In this document: one piece after another, positions 22,117 through 35,531 of the stretch | How positions within the stretch are numbered: position 1 is the stretch's first letter | Layout of the letters: every line of letters begins with the position of its first letter | DNA from: Phascolarctobacterium sp. | GTDB taxonomy: Bacteria > Bacillota > Negativicutes > Acidaminococcales > Acidaminococcaceae | DNA length: 35,556 nt | Assembly (NCBI GenBank): GCA_017457085.1 | Contig: JAFTID010000004.1 | Span: 1-35,556 of the forward strand | Direction of reading: 5' to 3' | Position numbers and translations under genes: made by a program | The notes under the pieces: model-generated | What the model was told of the DNA's origin: nothing | The model's database searches: none | What the model saw: the letters and a program-made list of their open reading frames with translations, nothing else

Positions 22117-22590
22117 TTAACGATTGCGTTCTTTCAGAGCGCGATCCATCTCTCTCTTCGCATCCTTCTTCGCCAAATCTTGTCGCTTATCGTAAAGCTT
22201 CTTACCAGTTGCCAAAGCAAGCTCCATTTTTACAAGACCATGTTTAAAATAAAGCTTCAAGGGGACAAGCGCCATACCTTTTTCTTTGACCTTACCAATC
22301 AGCTTGTTGATCTCTTGTCTGTGCAAAAGCAAGCGACGATTACGTAAAGGTTCATGGTTAAAAATATTACCATGGTCATAGGGGCTAATATGCAAATTAT
22401 ACACAAACACTTCTGCGTTACGGGTAACCTGCGCATAGCTGTCCTTCATATTTGCTTTACCAGCGCGCAGGGATTTTACCTCCGTACCAGTCAAGGCAAC
22501 TCCTGCCTCATATACTTCGTGAATAGTATAATCGTGGCGGGCTTTTCTATTTTCTGAAATGATTTTAACTTTTTGTTCTGCCATAATCAT
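22117..22590 (-). CDS. smpB: SsrA-binding protein SmpB
   Basis: SmpB binds the tRNA-like part of tmRNA and guides it into stalled ribosomes. The 157-residue product has the family core [40 protein letters not shown] and the basic C-terminal tail [20 protein letters not shown], which enters the mRNA channel. The ATG at 22590 overlaps the rnr stop codon (ATGA), a translational coupling; an alternative ATG two codons on gives the more typical MAEQ start. The order rnr-smpB-ssrA puts the exonuclease, the protein and the RNA of one rescue pathway side by side, with ssrA having its own promoter. Confidence 0.97.
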   Translation of the reverse strand: MIMAEQKVKIISENRKARHDYTIHEVYEAGVALTGTEVKSLRAGKANMKDSYAQVTRNAEVFVYNLHISPYDHGNIFNHEPLRNRRLLLHRQEINKLIGKVKEKGMALVPLKLYFKHGLVKMELALATGKKLYDKRQDLAKKDAKREMDRALKERNR

Positions 22591-24956
22591 CTTTTCTTTC
22601 TACGTTTTTTAGAATTTTTATCTTTGCCGTGCTTAGCGCTACGTCTGCTAGCTTCTTTATTTTTAGACCCCTTAGATTTTTTCGCAACAAAAGCTTTATT
22701 GCTAGCCTTGTTCTTTCTTTGAGCATTTCCAGCTTTGCTGGGAGCTGCACCGCCAGAACGTTTTTGTCCGTAAGCAGCGCTGTGGCTTTGTCTGCCTAAA
22801 AGCTGCTGACGAATATGCTCACGCACTCCGGCATTTTCCCCTGCCATAATGAAGTCAATACTTACATCTTGAATGTTTACCTGCAAAACTTCTATGCGCA
22901 CCTTATCTCCCAAGCGATACTGATTTTTAGTATGAGTACCTACGAGAGCATAACGTTCTTCATAAAATTCGTAGTAATCATCCATCAAGCTGGAAATATG
23001 CACCAAGCCTTCAACGCCATTGGGAAGTTCAACGAACATACCAAAAGCAGTTACACCGGAAACCACACCATCAAATTCTTCACCTATGTGTTCTTCCATA
23101 TATTCGCACATCTTCAATTTTACGGTGGCACGTTCTGCTTCGGCAGCAGCACGTTCACGCAGGGAAGAATGTTCTGCGATTACATCAAGCTTATCAGTCA
23201 AAGGTTCTGCTTTTGCACTAGGCATTACCGGATTTTGCATCCATTCTCTCAGCAGACGATGGACAATCAAATCTGGATAACGTCTGATGGGAGAAGTAAA
23301 GTGAGTATAATACTTCGCCGCCAAACCAAAGTGACCAATGTTATCCGTTTGGTAAACTGCCTGCTTCATGGAACGCAAGGCTACAGTACTAACCAAGCGT
23401 TCTTCTGGTCTGCCTTCCATTGCCCTAACCGCACGTTGGATTTCAGCAGGCTCCATTTCTTCGCTCACCTTGAACTTTACGTTAAAGTTTGCTAAAAGTT
23501 TAGCCAATTCCTGCATCTTATCTTCTGCAGGCAAATCGTGGACACGATAAACGAAGGGCCATGTTTGTTTGAACATGTGCTGCGCCACAGTTTCATTGGC
23601 AGCCAGCATAAATTCTTCTATGATAGATTCCGCATTGCCGTGGATTCGTTGCACAATTTCAATAGGTCTTAGCTTTTCATCTAAGATTACTCTTTGTTCG
23701 GGCAAATCAAAATCTATGGAACCACGTCTAGCACGTTTCTTGTGCAAAATTTCTCGCAGCTCGTCCATTAAGCCTACCATCGGTAAGATGTCTTCATATT
23801 TAGCAAGCAGTGCTTCGTCACCTGCCAATATTTCCCGGACAATATTATAGCTTAAACGATGGCGCACATGGATAACCGCAGGGAAGATTTCGTAATCAAG
23901 CACCTTGCCCTCACGATTGATGTGCATTTCGCACGCCATGGACAAGCGGTCCACCCCTGCATTCAAACTGCAAATGCCATTAGACAAACGCTCCGGTAAC
24001 ATTGGCAACACTCTGTCTACAAGGTACACGCTGGTGCCACGCTCACGCGCTTCTTTATCCAATGTGCTATCTTCGGTAACGTAATAGCTTACGTCCGCAA
24101 TGTAAACGCCAAGCAGGAACTCGTCCATACTCAACTGCTGAACGTAAACTGCATCGTCTAGGTCCTTAGCATCTTCGCCGTCAATGGTTACGATGGGCAA
24201 ATGGCGCAGGTCTCGTCTGCCAGCCAGTTCATTTTTATGAACAGTCTTGGGAACTTTCTTGGAAGCTTCCACAACCTCCGTAGGAAATTCCAAAGGCAAA
24301 TCATTTTGTTTGATGATGGACAAAATTTCTAAACCCACATCGCCAAGCTTACCAAGAATTTCAACAACCTTGCCCTCAGCCTTGCGATGTTCCTGAGGCC
24401 ACTCAGTAATTTCTACAACAACCTTTTGATTATTTTTCGCTCCATTAAAATCACGGCGCATAATGTAAATATCGCTGGCAATCTTTTTGTCGTCAGGCAC
24501 TACAAAAGCGTAATCCCTGCTTTGAAAAAATGTACCTACAATTTTATTGTGTGCGCGGGTAATGACTCGAATAATTTCACCCTCAGGCTTCTTGCCGTTA
24601 ATATCATAATTAACGCGCGCCATAACTCTATCATTATTCATTGCTCCGTTCAGCATACGGGGAGAAATGAACACGTCAGGTCTATCGCCTTTATTGTCGG
24701 GGATTACGAAACCGAAGCCTTTGCTTGTCAACTGCAAACGACCGGTAACAAGCCCCATTTTTTCAGGCAAACCATAAGTTCCGAAACGAGTTTTTACAAT
24801 GCGCCCGTCTTTTTCCAAAGCGAGCAGCTCGTTCCAGAATTTGGTAGCACTAAATTCACCGGCAAGCGCTTCCAACAAATCTTCAGCACTTATGGGCGCA
24901 TTACAGTTGCTACGCAAATAATCTAAAATTATTTCCTTAATATCTTTTCTTTGCAT
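22587..24956 (-). CDS. rnr: Ribonuclease R
   Basis: Processive 3'-5' exoribonuclease that degrades structured RNA and the non-stop mRNAs released by tmRNA. The 789-residue product has an N-terminal winged helix (about 1-65), cold-shock domains, the RNB catalytic centre with [16 protein letters not shown] near 255 (metal-binding aspartates), and an S1 domain starting [20 protein letters not shown] near 620. It ends in a long lysine-rich tail (last 70 residues), which in family members contacts SmpB-tmRNA. Its start is three bases downstream of the esterase stop and its end overlaps smpB, so the three form an operon. All visible catalytic aspartates are intact. Confidence 0.96.
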   Translation of the reverse strand: MQRKDIKEIILDYLRSNCNAPISAEDLLEALAGEFSATKFWNELLALEKDGRIVKTRFGTYGLPEKMGLVTGRLQLTSKGFGFVIPDNKGDRPDVFISPRMLNGAMNNDRVMARVNYDINGKKPEGEIIRVITRAHNKIVGTFFQSRDYAFVVPDDKKIASDIYIMRRDFNGAKNNQKVVVEITEWPQEHRKAEGKVVEILGKLGDVGLEILSIIKQNDLPLEFPTEVVEASKKVPKTVHKNELAGRRDLRHLPIVTIDGEDAKDLDDAVYVQQLSMDEFLLGVYIADVSYYVTEDSTLDKEARERGTSVYLVDRVLPMLPERLSNGICSLNAGVDRLSMACEMHINREGKVLDYEIFPAVIHVRHRLSYNIVREILAGDEALLAKYEDILPMVGLMDELREILHKKRARRGSIDFDLPEQRVILDEKLRPIEIVQRIHGNAESIIEEFMLAANETVAQHMFKQTWPFVYRVHDLPAEDKMQELAKLLANFNVKFKVSEEMEPAEIQRAVRAMEGRPEERLVSTVALRSMKQAVYQTDNIGHFGLAAKYYTHFTSPIRRYPDLIVHRLLREWMQNPVMPSAKAEPLTDKLDVIAEHSSLRERAAAEAERATVKLKMCEYMEEHIGEEFDGVVSGVTAFGMFVELPNGVEGLVHISSLMDDYYEFYEERYALVGTHTKNQYRLGDKVRIEVLQVNIQDVSIDFIMAGENAGVREHIRQQLLGRQSHSAAYGQKRSGGAAPSKAGNAQRKNKASNKAFVAKKSKGSKNKEASRRSAKHGKDKNSKKRRKKR

Positions 24957-24959
24957 TAT

Positions 24960-25697
24960 CTATTCCTCAAAAAATTTGCTTATTTCCCTAAATACAGCTT
25001 CACGTTCTACATCTAAAGTCAAAATATGTCCGCTATTTTTATACCAAACTAACTTCTTTTCTTCACTGTTAATATTGTCATAAATATATTGAGCACTGCG
25101 CGGATGAACAGTATGCTCAATAGTGGACTGCAATACGATGCAAGGAATGGTTATTTTCGCCAGCAGCTTTTCCCTGCACAGTTTAACAAGAGCAAATAAA
25201 CTGCTCAATGGTTTCACAGGCATAACATCGTATGCCAAATTATATTTATCTGCAACAAAATAATGACGTTTACGTTTTTTCAGATAATGGATGAAAAATC
25301 TTAACAAGGGTAAAAAAGGTACACGCTTATCCTGCACGTAGATAGGCGCTGCCAAAATAGCAGCTTTAGTAACTGGTAGTTCTGCTGCGACTTTAATGGC
25401 AAGCAAGCCCCCCATGGAAAGACCTGCCACCATAACTTCATTACAAGTTTTCTGCAAGCGTTGAAAGCCTTCTTCCGCAGCACCATACCATTGCTGCCAA
25501 ACAGTTTCGTTTAATTCTTCAGGCTTTGTTCCGTGACCGGGCAGGCGCACTCCAAGTACGGTATAGCCTTTTTCATGCATATGGTCTCCCAACAGACGCA
25601 TTTCTGCCGGAGTACCAGTATAGCCGTGGATAAGGAGCACACCTTTATTATTTGTGCCTTGTAACATAAATTCTTCTGCGCCTTTTACAACTTTCAC
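24960..25697 (-). CDS. Carboxylesterase (alpha/beta hydrolase, Est30 type)
   Basis: The 245-residue enzyme has the oxyanion-hole motif LLIHGYTGTPAEM, the nucleophile elbow GLSMGG (Ser) and catalytic His in SGHILTL. The acid is not sure: the region that usually reads Q-x-x-x-D before the V reads LQSTIEHTVHPRSA, with Glu where Asp is normal. It probably hydrolyses short-chain carboxyl esters or lipids in the cytoplasm. This type of esterase often stands beside secG and rnr in Firmicutes, as here. GGAGGGG lies before the start, and a TATAAT promoter is seen upstream. rnr follows within three bases. Confidence 0.88.
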   Translation of the reverse strand: MKVVKGAEEFMLQGTNNKGVLLIHGYTGTPAEMRLLGDHMHEKGYTVLGVRLPGHGTKPEELNETVWQQWYGAAEEGFQRLQKTCNEVMVAGLSMGGLLAIKVAAELPVTKAAILAAPIYVQDKRVPFLPLLRFFIHYLKKRKRHYFVADKYNLAYDVMPVKPLSSLFALVKLCREKLLAKITIPCIVLQSTIEHTVHPRSAQYIYDNINSEEKKLVWYKNSGHILTLDVEREAVFREISKFFEE

Positions 25698-25729
25698 AAT
25701 AACCCCTCCACAAGCTTTCTCTTAGATAT

Positions 25730-25759
25730 ATTATAACATATTCAAACTTTACTTGTCGT
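25730..25759 (-). promoter_or_regulatory. Promoter of the esterase-rnr-smpB operon
   Basis: On the minus strand a consensus TATAAT lies 18 bases after ACGACA, a weak -35, about 30 bases ahead of the esterase start. Confidence 0.5.
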
Positions 25760-25793
25760 ATGTTCACTAAGAGTTCATACCTTATCATTATAC

Positions 25794-25830
25794 TAAAAAA
25801 GCCCACACTATAAAAGTGTGGGCTAAAAAG
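25794..25830. terminator. Bidirectional terminator between hppA and the esterase operon
   Basis: GCCCACACT and AGTGTGGGC pair around ATAAA. Seven A residues precede the stem, so leftward transcripts from the pyrophosphatase gene end in a U-tract. Confidence 0.85.
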
Positions 25831-25836
25831 TTATCC

Positions 25837-27852
25837 TTATTTGAAGAAGCTCAAGAGGATACCGCCATTTGCAGCCAATACCGGAGCAAATACCAGAGCA
25901 ACGATGGTCATCAATTTAATCAAGATGTTCATTGCAGGACCGGAAGTATCTTTGAACGGGTCACCTACGGTGTCGCCGGTAACAGCAGCTTTGTGAGCTT
26001 CGCTACCTTTGCCGCCGTGTACGCCGGATTCGATGTATTTTTTAGCGTTATCCCAAGCACCGCCAGCGTTTGCCATGAGGATAGCAACCAATACGCCAGC
26101 AGCCAAAGCGCCGCCAATCATACCACCCAATGCTTCAGTACCGAACAGGAAGCCGATGAGCAAGGGAGCAACGATTGCCAGGATACCAGGCAACATCATT
26201 TCGTGGAGAGCAGCTGCAGTAGAGATATCTACGCAGGTACGATAGTCAGCTTTAGCTTTGCCTTCCAGCAAGCCAGGGATTTCACGGAATTGACGACGAA
26301 CTTCTTCGATCATTTCGTAAGCAGCTTTACCAACGGATTCCATGGTCATAGCACCAAATACGAACGGAAGAGTTGCACCGATGAACAAACCAACCAAGGT
26401 TACAGGGTTCAACAGGTCGATGGTTTTCAGACCAACAACTTGAGCATAAGCGGAGAACAGAGCCAATGCAGTCAAAGCAGCGGAGCCGATAGCGAAACCT
26501 TTGCCGATTGCAGCAGTGGTGTTACCTACGGAGTCAAGTTTGTCAGTGATTTCACGAACTTCGTGAGGAAGTTCGGACATTTCAGCAATACCGCCAGCGT
26601 TGTCAGCGATAGGACCATAAGCATCTACTGCTACGGTCAAGCCGGTGGTGGACAGCATACCAACTGCTGCCAAAGCAATACCGAACAAGCCCATTTGGGT
26701 ATTGGTAGCACCGCCCATAGTGAAGAAGGAAAGGATTACGCCTACGCAGATGAATACCATCGGCAGGAAGCAGGAGTACATACCTACAGCCAAACCAGAG
26801 ATGATGGTGGTTGCAGGACCAGTTTCAGATTGTTGAGCAATCTTTTTAACGGAATCATAGTCAGCGGAAGTGTAAACTTCGGTGATTTTGCCGATTGCTA
26901 AACCGCAAATCAAGCCGGAAGCGATTGCGATGAAAGCAGACATAGAACCGAAGATGGAGGTGGACAACCACCAAGCAGCAGCAATAACGAGGATACCGCC
27001 AACATAGGTACCGTTGTTAAGAGCAGCTTGAGGATCGTTGGATTTGCTGTTACGAGCAAATACTACACCGATGATGGAAGCAATGATACCTGCCAAGGAG
27101 AGCATGAATACGAATTCAACGCCTTCGCCATTGGGGTATGCAATAGCACCAAGGGTAATAGCGGAGATGATTGCACCAACATAGGATTCGAACAAGTCAG
27201 CACCCATACCAGCAACGTCACCTACGTTATCGCCTACGTTGTCAGCGATGGTAGCCGGGTTACGCGGATCGTCTTCAGGGATACCAGCTTCAACTTTACC
27301 TACCAAGTCAGCGCCTACGTCAGCAGCTTTGGTGTAGATACCGCCACCAACACGAGCGAACAATGCGATGGAAGAAGCACCGAGACCGAAGCCGGTTACG
27401 ATGTCAACGTTACCAAACAGCATATAAGCAACAGCAACACCGGTGATGCCCAGGCCAACTACGCCCAAGCCCATTACAGCGCCGCCAGAGAAAGCGATTT
27501 TGAGTGCTTCAGGCATACCATGACGAGCAGCTTCAGCAGTACGAACATTAGCTTTGGTTGCAACAGACATACCAATGTAGCCTGCGCAGATGGAGAAGAT
27601 TGCGCCTGCAACGAAGCAAACAGCAGTCAACGGGGAGAGGAATGCAGCGATTACGCCTGCAACAACAGCAACGAAAATTGCCAAGTATTTGTACTCACGG
27701 TACAAGAATGCCATAGCACCTTCATGAATGTAGCCTGCAATTTCTTGCATGCGAGCATTACCAGCGCTAGCTTTGCTGATACCGCTGCTGAGCATCAAAG
27801 CAAATGCCAATGCAACAACACCAACAACGATGGAAGTTAATAAATAGTTCAC
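25837..27852 (-). CDS. hppA: Membrane-bound ion-pumping pyrophosphatase, K+-dependent type
   Basis: Couples hydrolysis of pyrophosphate to export of H+ or Na+ across the membrane. The 671-residue product has about 16 predicted membrane helices and the substrate-binding signature [20 protein letters not shown], with a second cluster [37 protein letters not shown] carries Ala at the position that is Lys in K+-independent forms, so it belongs to the K+-dependent group, many of which pump Na+. The start codon is GTG, with AAAGGGG upstream. It lies just after secG in the same direction behind a weak hairpin, and a strong terminator follows. Ion choice cannot be fixed by eye. Confidence 0.95.
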   Translation of the reverse strand: MNYLLTSIVVGVVALAFALMLSSGISKASAGNARMQEIAGYIHEGAMAFLYREYKYLAIFVAVVAGVIAAFLSPLTAVCFVAGAIFSICAGYIGMSVATKANVRTAEAARHGMPEALKIAFSGGAVMGLGVVGLGITGVAVAYMLFGNVDIVTGFGLGASSIALFARVGGGIYTKAADVGADLVGKVEAGIPEDDPRNPATIADNVGDNVGDVAGMGADLFESYVGAIISAITLGAIAYPNGEGVEFVFMLSLAGIIASIIGVVFARNSKSNDPQAALNNGTYVGGILVIAAAWWLSTSIFGSMSAFIAIASGLICGLAIGKITEVYTSADYDSVKKIAQQSETGPATTIISGLAVGMYSCFLPMVFICVGVILSFFTMGGATNTQMGLFGIALAAVGMLSTTGLTVAVDAYGPIADNAGGIAEMSELPHEVREITDKLDSVGNTTAAIGKGFAIGSAALTALALFSAYAQVVGLKTIDLLNPVTLVGLFIGATLPFVFGAMTMESVGKAAYEMIEEVRRQFREIPGLLEGKAKADYRTCVDISTAAALHEMMLPGILAIVAPLLIGFLFGTEALGGMIGGALAAGVLVAILMANAGGAWDNAKKYIESGVHGGKGSEAHKAAVTGDTVGDPFKDTSGPAMNILIKLMTIVALVFAPVLAANGGILLSFFK

Positions 27853-27894
27853 TTATAACTTACCCCTTTCTTCAAATTAAAAATTTTAAAATTT

Positions 27895-27917
27895 AAGAGT
27901 GTAGTTCCACTCTTTTT
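27895..27917. terminator. Hairpin between secG and hppA
   Basis: AAGAGTG and CACTCTT pair around TAGTTC. The T-run is on the plus strand; on the minus strand only AAATTTTAAAATTTT follows, so leftward termination would be partial. Confidence 0.4.
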
Positions 27918-27928
27918 AACAGGGAAAA

Positions 27929-28159
27929 CTATGCATTTAACTTAGCCAAAGCCATAGTTATAATAGCGAATGCAGAGCCCAACACAATGGTGGCTTTAGC
28001 CATGACAGAATCTAAGTCATTGCCTTTGCCAAAGAAACCACCGTCACTGCCACCGAAGGTACCGCCTACACCGCCGCCTTTACCGGACTGCAGCATTACT
28101 GCACCAATCAGAGCTATGCATACGATAAAGTCAAGAACCATCAAGACAGTTTCAAGCAC
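27929..28159 (-). CDS. secG: Protein translocase subunit SecG
   Basis: Small membrane partner of SecYE that improves preprotein export. The 76-residue product has two hydrophobic helices (VLMVLDFIVCIALIGAVMLQ and ATIVLGSAFAIITMALAKL) joined by a glycine-rich loop with SGKGGGVGGTFGGSDGGFF, typical of SecG. The GTG at 28159 is preferred: AAGGAGG lies nine bases upstream, and the in-frame GTG further out overlaps that site. secG lies between eno and hppA on the same strand. The placement after eno and near rnr and smpB is a common Firmicutes order. Confidence 0.93.
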   Translation of the reverse strand: MLETVLMVLDFIVCIALIGAVMLQSGKGGGVGGTFGGSDGGFFGKGNDLDSVMAKATIVLGSAFAIITMALAKLNA

Positions 28160-28323
28160 TTCTCTTTTCCTCCTTTTCACTTAATGCTGTTATATTTTAC
28201 CATACTTTATATGTCCTTACAACGGAAAACTGAAAATAATTTTACATTTTTTACATAATTTTTTCTATGTAGTCGTAAAAGAAAAGATGTTGCCCTTGCC
28301 ACAGATTATTCTTTTTAAACATT

Positions 28324-28354
28324 GAGGGCAAAAGCGGATTTTGCCATTGCCCTC
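28324..28354 (-). terminator. Possible terminator after eno
   Basis: GAGGGCAA and TTGCCCTC pair around an inner AAAA/TTTT stem about 20 bases after the eno stop. The run after it on the minus strand is AATGTTTAAAAAG, not a strong U-tract. Confidence 0.4.
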
Positions 28355-28370
28355 GTCAGTTTTTAGAAGT

Positions 28371-29672
<1,302 letters not shown>

Positions 29673-29675
29673 TTA

Positions 29676-31196
29676 TTATTTTTCTATCAAGCTGCTACCA
29701 GTCATAACAGCAGGTTTTTCAATATTCAAAAGCTCCAGCATGGTAGGCGCAATATCTGCCAAAATACCATTATGGAGTTTGCATTCTTTATCACTTACAA
29801 GAATAAAGGGTACAACGTTGGTAGTATGCGCCGTGTTAGGACTACCATCTGCTTCTGCCATTTTTTCCAAGTTGCCATGGTCAGCAGTAATGCAAATGGC
29901 ACCACCCAAATTGCGTACCTTTTCTACAATTTTGCCTACGCATTCGTCCACAGCTTCCATTGCCTTGATTGCCGCAGGAAGCACGCCAGTATGACCAACC
30001 ATATCGGGGTTTGCGTAGTTCAAAATTACAACGTCAAATTTATCCTTGTCCAATTCTGCCAAAAGCGCTTCCGTAACTTCATAAGCACTCATTTCTGGTT
30101 GCAGGTCATAGGTTGCAATCTTAGGAGAATTAATCAGAATTCTTTCTTCATTTAAGTTAGGGTCTTCTACACCACCATTAAAGAAGAAAGTTACGTGAGC
30201 ATATTTTTCGGTTTCTGCAATACGCAGCTGATGCATACCTTGCTTAGCCAAAACTTGACCTAAAGTATCGTCATAACTTTCCGGCGGATAAGCAACAGGA
30301 GCATCAATGGTTGCATCGTATTGAGTCATGCACACATAATTTACAGGCAAGGCACTAGCCGGACGTTCAAAGTGAGGGAAGTCCACATCGTTCAAAGCAC
30401 GGGTAATTTGACGAGCACGATCAGGACGGAAATTAAAGAAGATAATTCCGTCGCCACTGGTAATTTTTGCATCAACGCCTTCAACTACAAAGGGTTCTAC
30501 AAATTCGTCAGTTACACCAGCTTCATAAGATGCTTCCACACCTTGCACAGGGTCTGCTACAATTTTACCTTCGCCTAAAACTAAAGTTTTGTAGGCTCTT
30601 TCAACTCTTTCCCAGCGTTTGTCGCGGTCCATGGCATAATAGCGACCAGTTACAGTAGCAATTTTGCCAAAGTTCATTTCTGCCATAGCAGCTTGCAGTT
30701 GTTTGATATAGCCAACTGCAGATTTAGGACCAACGTCACGACCGTCAAGGAAAGCGTGTACAAAAACCTTTTCCAAGCCACGAGCCTTAGCCATTTCCAG
30801 CAAAGCGATTAAGTGATTGATATTACTATGCACGCCACCATCAGATAAAAGACCCAGCAAATGCAAGGCCTTACCTGCGTTCTTGGTTTTGTCCATACAA
30901 TCACACAACACTTTATTTTCAAAGAAGTCTCCGTCTTTGATGGCTTTAGTAATACGTGTCAAGGATTGGTAAACAATGCGGCCAGCACCAATATTTAAAT
31001 GCCCAACTTCAGAGTTACCAATTTGTCCTTCGGGCAAGCCAACTTCTAAACCGCTAGCTTCCAAAGTAGTATGGGGAAACTCTGCAAAATATCTATCAAG
31101 ATTAGGAGTTTGCGCCAAAGTAGCAGCGTTCACTTCGCTAGCAGGCGCAACACCCCAACCATCAAGAATCATTAACATTACGGGTTTTTTAGACAT
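29676..31196 (-). CDS. gpmI: Cofactor-independent phosphoglycerate mutase
   Basis: Interconverts 3- and 2-phosphoglycerate without 2,3-bisphosphoglycerate, using manganese. The 506-residue product has [11 protein letters not shown] with the first metal Asp, the phospho-acceptor serine in [30 protein letters not shown], and the C-terminal metal site [13 protein letters not shown] with [11 protein letters not shown] and NTAHTTN. The length is typical. It starts 16 bases after the pgk-tpiA stop and is followed by eno, so the lower-glycolysis steps are coexpressed. No defect is seen. Confidence 0.97.
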   Translation of the reverse strand: MSKKPVMLMILDGWGVAPASEVNAATLAQTPNLDRYFAEFPHTTLEASGLEVGLPEGQIGNSEVGHLNIGAGRIVYQSLTRITKAIKDGDFFENKVLCDCMDKTKNAGKALHLLGLLSDGGVHSNINHLIALLEMAKARGLEKVFVHAFLDGRDVGPKSAVGYIKQLQAAMAEMNFGKIATVTGRYYAMDRDKRWERVERAYKTLVLGEGKIVADPVQGVEASYEAGVTDEFVEPFVVEGVDAKITSGDGIIFFNFRPDRARQITRALNDVDFPHFERPASALPVNYVCMTQYDATIDAPVAYPPESYDDTLGQVLAKQGMHQLRIAETEKYAHVTFFFNGGVEDPNLNEERILINSPKIATYDLQPEMSAYEVTEALLAELDKDKFDVVILNYANPDMVGHTGVLPAAIKAMEAVDECVGKIVEKVRNLGGAICITADHGNLEKMAEADGSPNTAHTTNVVPFILVSDKECKLHNGILADIAPTMLELLNIEKPAVMTGSSLIEK

Positions 31197-31211
31197 TAAT
31201 GATTGCCTCTC

Positions 31212-33137
31212 TTAAAAGCTACGAGCGATAGTAGCAAAGGTATCAGCCTTCAAGCTTGCGCCACCAACCAATACACCGTCAATGCCGCTAATGTTGAAGC
31301 TTGCAGCATTCTTTTCATTTACACTGCCGCCGTACAGGATACGTACTTTGCGAGCAACGTCTTCGTTAAAGATGGCAGCAATTTTTTCACGAATCAAACG
31401 GCAAACTACTTGAGCATCTTCTGCAGTTGCAGCTTTGCCACTGCCAATTGCCCAAATGGGTTCATAAGCTACTACCATTTGTTCAGCTTGTTCAGCAGTA
31501 ATTACACGCAATGCATTACGCAATTGCATTGCAATTTTACGAGCGGTTTTGCCAGCTTCGCGTTCTTCCAGATTTTCACCAACGCAGAGCATGGGTTTCA
31601 ATCCATTGCGATAAGCGGCAACCATTTTCTTGGCAACAACAGCTTCGTTGTCACCAAAGAGTGCGCGGCGTTCGCTATGACCAACCATTACATATTCAGC
31701 GCAGATATCAGCAATCATAGCACCGGAAACTGCACCAGTATAAGCACCAGCATCTTCCCAATGTAAATCTTGTGCGCCGTAGCCAACATGTTTGCCGTCA
31801 ATAGCATCAGCAACGCTTTCCAAAGCAGTGAACGGTGGGAACACAACTACTTCATTCAAAGTACCATTGGTTTCCATAACGATATCTTCTGCCAGTTCAA
31901 TTGCTTCACTTACAGTTTTATGCATTTTCCAGTTACCAGCAATCATTTTACGACGAACATCGTCGAGAGCAGCAACACCCGGTAATACTTTGCCTTCCAA
32001 ATATTCTAAGGAAGCACCACCACCGGTGGAAATGTGACTAATTTTGTCAGCCAAGCCAAGTTTTTCGATTGCAGCAACGGAGTCACCACCACCAACGATG
32101 CTTACAGAGCGGCTTTTAGCAACAGCTTTTGCCACAGCTTCGGTACCTTTGCAGAAAGCATCCATTTCGAATACGCCCATGGGGCCATTCCAAACAATCA
32201 TCTTAGCATCTTTCAAAGCATTAGCGTAAGCAACGCGAGTTTCTTCGCCAATGTCAAGAGCCATGCAATCTTGGTTCAGTTCTGCAACTTTTTCAGTTGC
32301 ATGTTTAGCATCAGCAGCAAAAGCTTCTGCCATAACCAAATCAGTAGGCAACAACATATTTACGCCGTTAGCTTCTGCTTTAGCCAGCAAAGATTTTGCA
32401 AGTTCAATTTTATCTTCTTCAACCAAGGATTTACCCATCTTATAGCCTTGAGCTGCCAAGAAGGTATTAGCCATACCGCCACCGATGAGCAGGGTATCAA
32501 CTTTATCCAAAAGGTTTTCGATTACACCAATTTTGTCAGAAACTTTAGCACCGCCGATGATTGCAGCAAAGGGATGCAAAGGTTCAGTAACAGCTTTGCC
32601 AACGAAAGCGATTTCTTTTTCCAGCAGGAAGCCAGCAGCTGCAGGCAGGAAGTGGGTTACGCCTTCAACGGAAGCGTGAGCGCGGTGGGACACGCCAAAA
32701 CCGTCGTTAACATACAAATCTGCCAAAGAAGCAAGTTGTTCAGCAAATTCCATGTTATTTTTTTCTTCTTCTTTATGGAAGCGCAGGTTTTCCAAAAGCA
32801 AAAGTTGACCAGCTTTCAGATTTTTAGCAGCAGCTTTTGCCACGTCACCTACGCAGTCAGAAGCAAAGGAAATCTTTTTCCCCAACAATTTACCTAAATG
32901 TTTAGCAACAGGGGCCAAAGAATATTTAGGATTTACTTCTCCTTTAGGACGACCAAGATGTGCCATGCAAATTACAGCAGCATCATTGTCCAACAAATAT
33001 TTGATGGTGTCTAAGGAAGCACGGATTCTTGTATCGTCAGAAATATTGCCTGCATCGTCAAAAGGAACGTTAAAATCTACACGAACTAATACTTTTTGAC
33101 CAGCAACATCTAAATCTCGAATAGTCTTTTTATCCAC
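31212..33137 (-). CDS. pgk-tpiA: Fused phosphoglycerate kinase - triosephosphate isomerase
   Basis: One 641-residue frame encodes two glycolytic enzymes. Residues 1-397 are phosphoglycerate kinase: [39 protein letters not shown], and nucleotide-binding [13 protein letters not shown] with [14 protein letters not shown]. Residues 398-641 are triosephosphate isomerase starting [11 protein letters not shown], with catalytic His in MVGHSERR, Glu in [14 protein letters not shown] and the phosphate-gripper GGSV. The linker is about ten residues ([12 protein letters not shown]). No ribosome site is seen before the internal ATG, so a separate isomerase is unlikely, although not excluded. The same fusion is known in Thermotoga. 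It lies between gapA and gpmI with short gaps. Confidence 0.95.
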   Translation of the reverse strand: MDKKTIRDLDVAGQKVLVRVDFNVPFDDAGNISDDTRIRASLDTIKYLLDNDAAVICMAHLGRPKGEVNPKYSLAPVAKHLGKLLGKKISFASDCVGDVAKAAAKNLKAGQLLLLENLRFHKEEEKNNMEFAEQLASLADLYVNDGFGVSHRAHASVEGVTHFLPAAAGFLLEKEIAFVGKAVTEPLHPFAAIIGGAKVSDKIGVIENLLDKVDTLLIGGGMANTFLAAQGYKMGKSLVEEDKIELAKSLLAKAEANGVNMLLPTDLVMAEAFAADAKHATEKVAELNQDCMALDIGEETRVAYANALKDAKMIVWNGPMGVFEMDAFCKGTEAVAKAVAKSRSVSIVGGGDSVAAIEKLGLADKISHISTGGGASLEYLEGKVLPGVAALDDVRRKMIAGNWKMHKTVSEAIELAEDIVMETNGTLNEVVVFPPFTALESVADAIDGKHVGYGAQDLHWEDAGAYTGAVSGAMIADICAEYVMVGHSERRALFGDNEAVVAKKMVAAYRNGLKPMLCVGENLEEREAGKTARKIAMQLRNALRVITAEQAEQMVVAYEPIWAIGSGKAATAEDAQVVCRLIREKIAAIFNEDVARKVRILYGGSVNEKNAASFNISGIDGVLVGGASLKADTFATIARSF

Positions 33138-33154
33138 GTAAATTTACCCCTATC

Positions 33155-34204
<1,050 letters not shown>

Positions 34205-34220
34205 CTATCGTGCTTGGTAA

Positions 34221-35246
34221 CTAAATCATACGCGCAATTTCACGCGCTGCTGCTTCGTCAGTAATCAAAATATCCTGACGGGAAGCTCTTATAATGGAAA
34301 GAATTGCTGTTGCTTTAGACTTACCACCAGCAACACCAATAATTGTGCCAATGTTCTGCAAGTCCTGTAGCATAAGACCTGCGTTATTGGTCATATAAAT
34401 CTGAGTACCATCTAATGCGCAATATTGACCGAAAGCTTCGCCAACAGCTCCGCCTTCTTCCAATTTTTGAATCACGTCTGGCGGTAAACGTCTGTGACGC
34501 GCCATCACACTGGACCTGCCCATACCGTGAACCAAAATATCTGCACGCTTAATAATATCAACAACTGCACGCACACCAACATCCTCTTGCAAAATGCTAT
34601 TGAGAATATCTTCGCTTACGCTATCGGGCACGTAAAGCTGTCTGTAGGAAGCACCTAGCTTTTGTGCTAAAACAGTTGCAATGGTATTTGCCTGCAACTC
34701 TACATTATCGCCCAACCCACCACGGGCAGGAACAATAACTGTTTTAGGTTGGCTACCTGTAATATTGGCAGCCATGGCAGCCAAAGTTGTACCACCGCTG
34801 ACTGCAACAATATGCTCATTGCCATCTGCCAAAAGTTTACTCAAAATTCTAGCAGAAGCACGACCAATTTCTCTTTTAACAACTTCTTCCTGTTCGGAGT
34901 CGCCAGGAATGATAACTACAGTACCTATCTTTAAAGCGTCGCTCAAGTTTTTTTCTAAAGAAGAAATATCTTGAAGCTTGCGCACATAATCTGAAAGCTC
35001 TCTTAAAATAACAGCACCTTCGTCAGTAACAGTCATACCAGCAGAAGAAAAATGTAAAAGACCACAATTTTTTAAAAAGTCTACCTGCGCTCTTAAAACG
35101 CGTTCACTTAAACCAAGTCTAGCAGATAAAGCTCTACGACCAATGGGAAACTCATGACTAACTTGGCGTAAAATCTGGTAACGCTGCACTAAAAGATCTG
35201 TCAATTCAGGAACTATCTTCTTTTGCAAATTAATAATACTATCCAT
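34221..35246 (-). CDS. cggR: CggR, SorC/DeoR-family repressor of the glycolytic operon
   Basis: Central glycolytic gene regulator; represses gapA and following genes until fructose-1,6-bisphosphate binds. The 341-residue product begins with an HTH (RRALSARLGLSERVLRAQVD), continues with a linker and the SorC sugar-binding domain (VVIIPGDSEQEEVVKREIGR, VAVSGGTTLAAMA, GRSSVMARHRRLP, GVAGGKSKATAI). ATG at 35246 is chosen: TGGAG lies before it, while the frame from 35258 begins inside that site. The upstream DNA has two GGGACA repeats 21 bp apart, a plausible autoregulatory operator. It is followed by gapA. Confidence 0.94.
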   Translation of the reverse strand: MDSIINLQKKIVPELTDLLVQRYQILRQVSHEFPIGRRALSARLGLSERVLRAQVDFLKNCGLLHFSSAGMTVTDEGAVILRELSDYVRKLQDISSLEKNLSDALKIGTVVIIPGDSEQEEVVKREIGRASARILSKLLADGNEHIVAVSGGTTLAAMAANITGSQPKTVIVPARGGLGDNVELQANTIATVLAQKLGASYRQLYVPDSVSEDILNSILQEDVGVRAVVDIIKRADILVHGMGRSSVMARHRRLPPDVIQKLEEGGAVGEAFGQYCALDGTQIYMTNNAGLMLQDLQNIGTIIGVAGGKSKATAILSIIRASRQDILITDEAAAREIARMI

Positions 35247-35267
35247 AAATTTCTCCACAAAAGCGCT

Positions 35268-35296
35268 TGTCCCTCGTGGAACTTTCCGTGTCCCAC
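35268..35296. promoter_or_regulatory. CggR operator-like tandem repeats
   Basis: On the minus strand GTGGGACA and GAGGGACA are direct repeats 21 bp apart (two helical turns), between the promoter and the cggR ribosome site. This resembles the tandem GGGAC-containing operator bound by CggR in Bacillus. Confidence 0.6.
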
Positions 35297-35329
35297 GAAT
35301 CTTAACACAAACTTTGTTTTAACAAATCT

Positions 35330-35358
35330 ATTTTAGCACACTAAGATATGTTTGTGAA
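35330..35358 (-). promoter_or_regulatory. Promoter of the cggR-gapA operon
   Basis: TTCACA and TAAAAT are 17 bases apart on the minus strand. The start near 35323 lies about 30 bases before the operator-like repeats, so bound repressor would act as a roadblock. Confidence 0.65.
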
Positions 35359-35376
35359 GTTTTATGGACGTAGACA

Positions 35377-35411
35377 AAAAATAAAAGCACACCATTTGGT
35401 GTGCTTTTATT
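35377..35411. terminator. Terminator of the rRNA operon
   Basis: GCACACC and GGTGTGC pair around ATTT, with A-rich and T-rich sides extending the stem (AAAA/TTTT). It lies 13 bases past the 5S 3' end and separates the rRNA operon from cggR. Confidence 0.85.
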
Positions 35412-35417
35412 TTCTAA

Positions 35418-35531
<114 letters not shown>

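Noticed and set aside
22815..23495. Plus-strand frame opposite rnr
   Set aside because: Overlaps the RNB domain on the other strand, and the product has no family features.
25816..26901. Long plus-strand frame opposite the pyrophosphatase gene
   Set aside because: Shadow frame: composition mirrors the hppA codons, no ribosome site, and the hppA protein is unmistakable.
32034..32897. Plus-strand frame opposite pgk-tpiA
   Set aside because: Antisense shadow of a conserved enzyme gene, without start signals or family resemblance.
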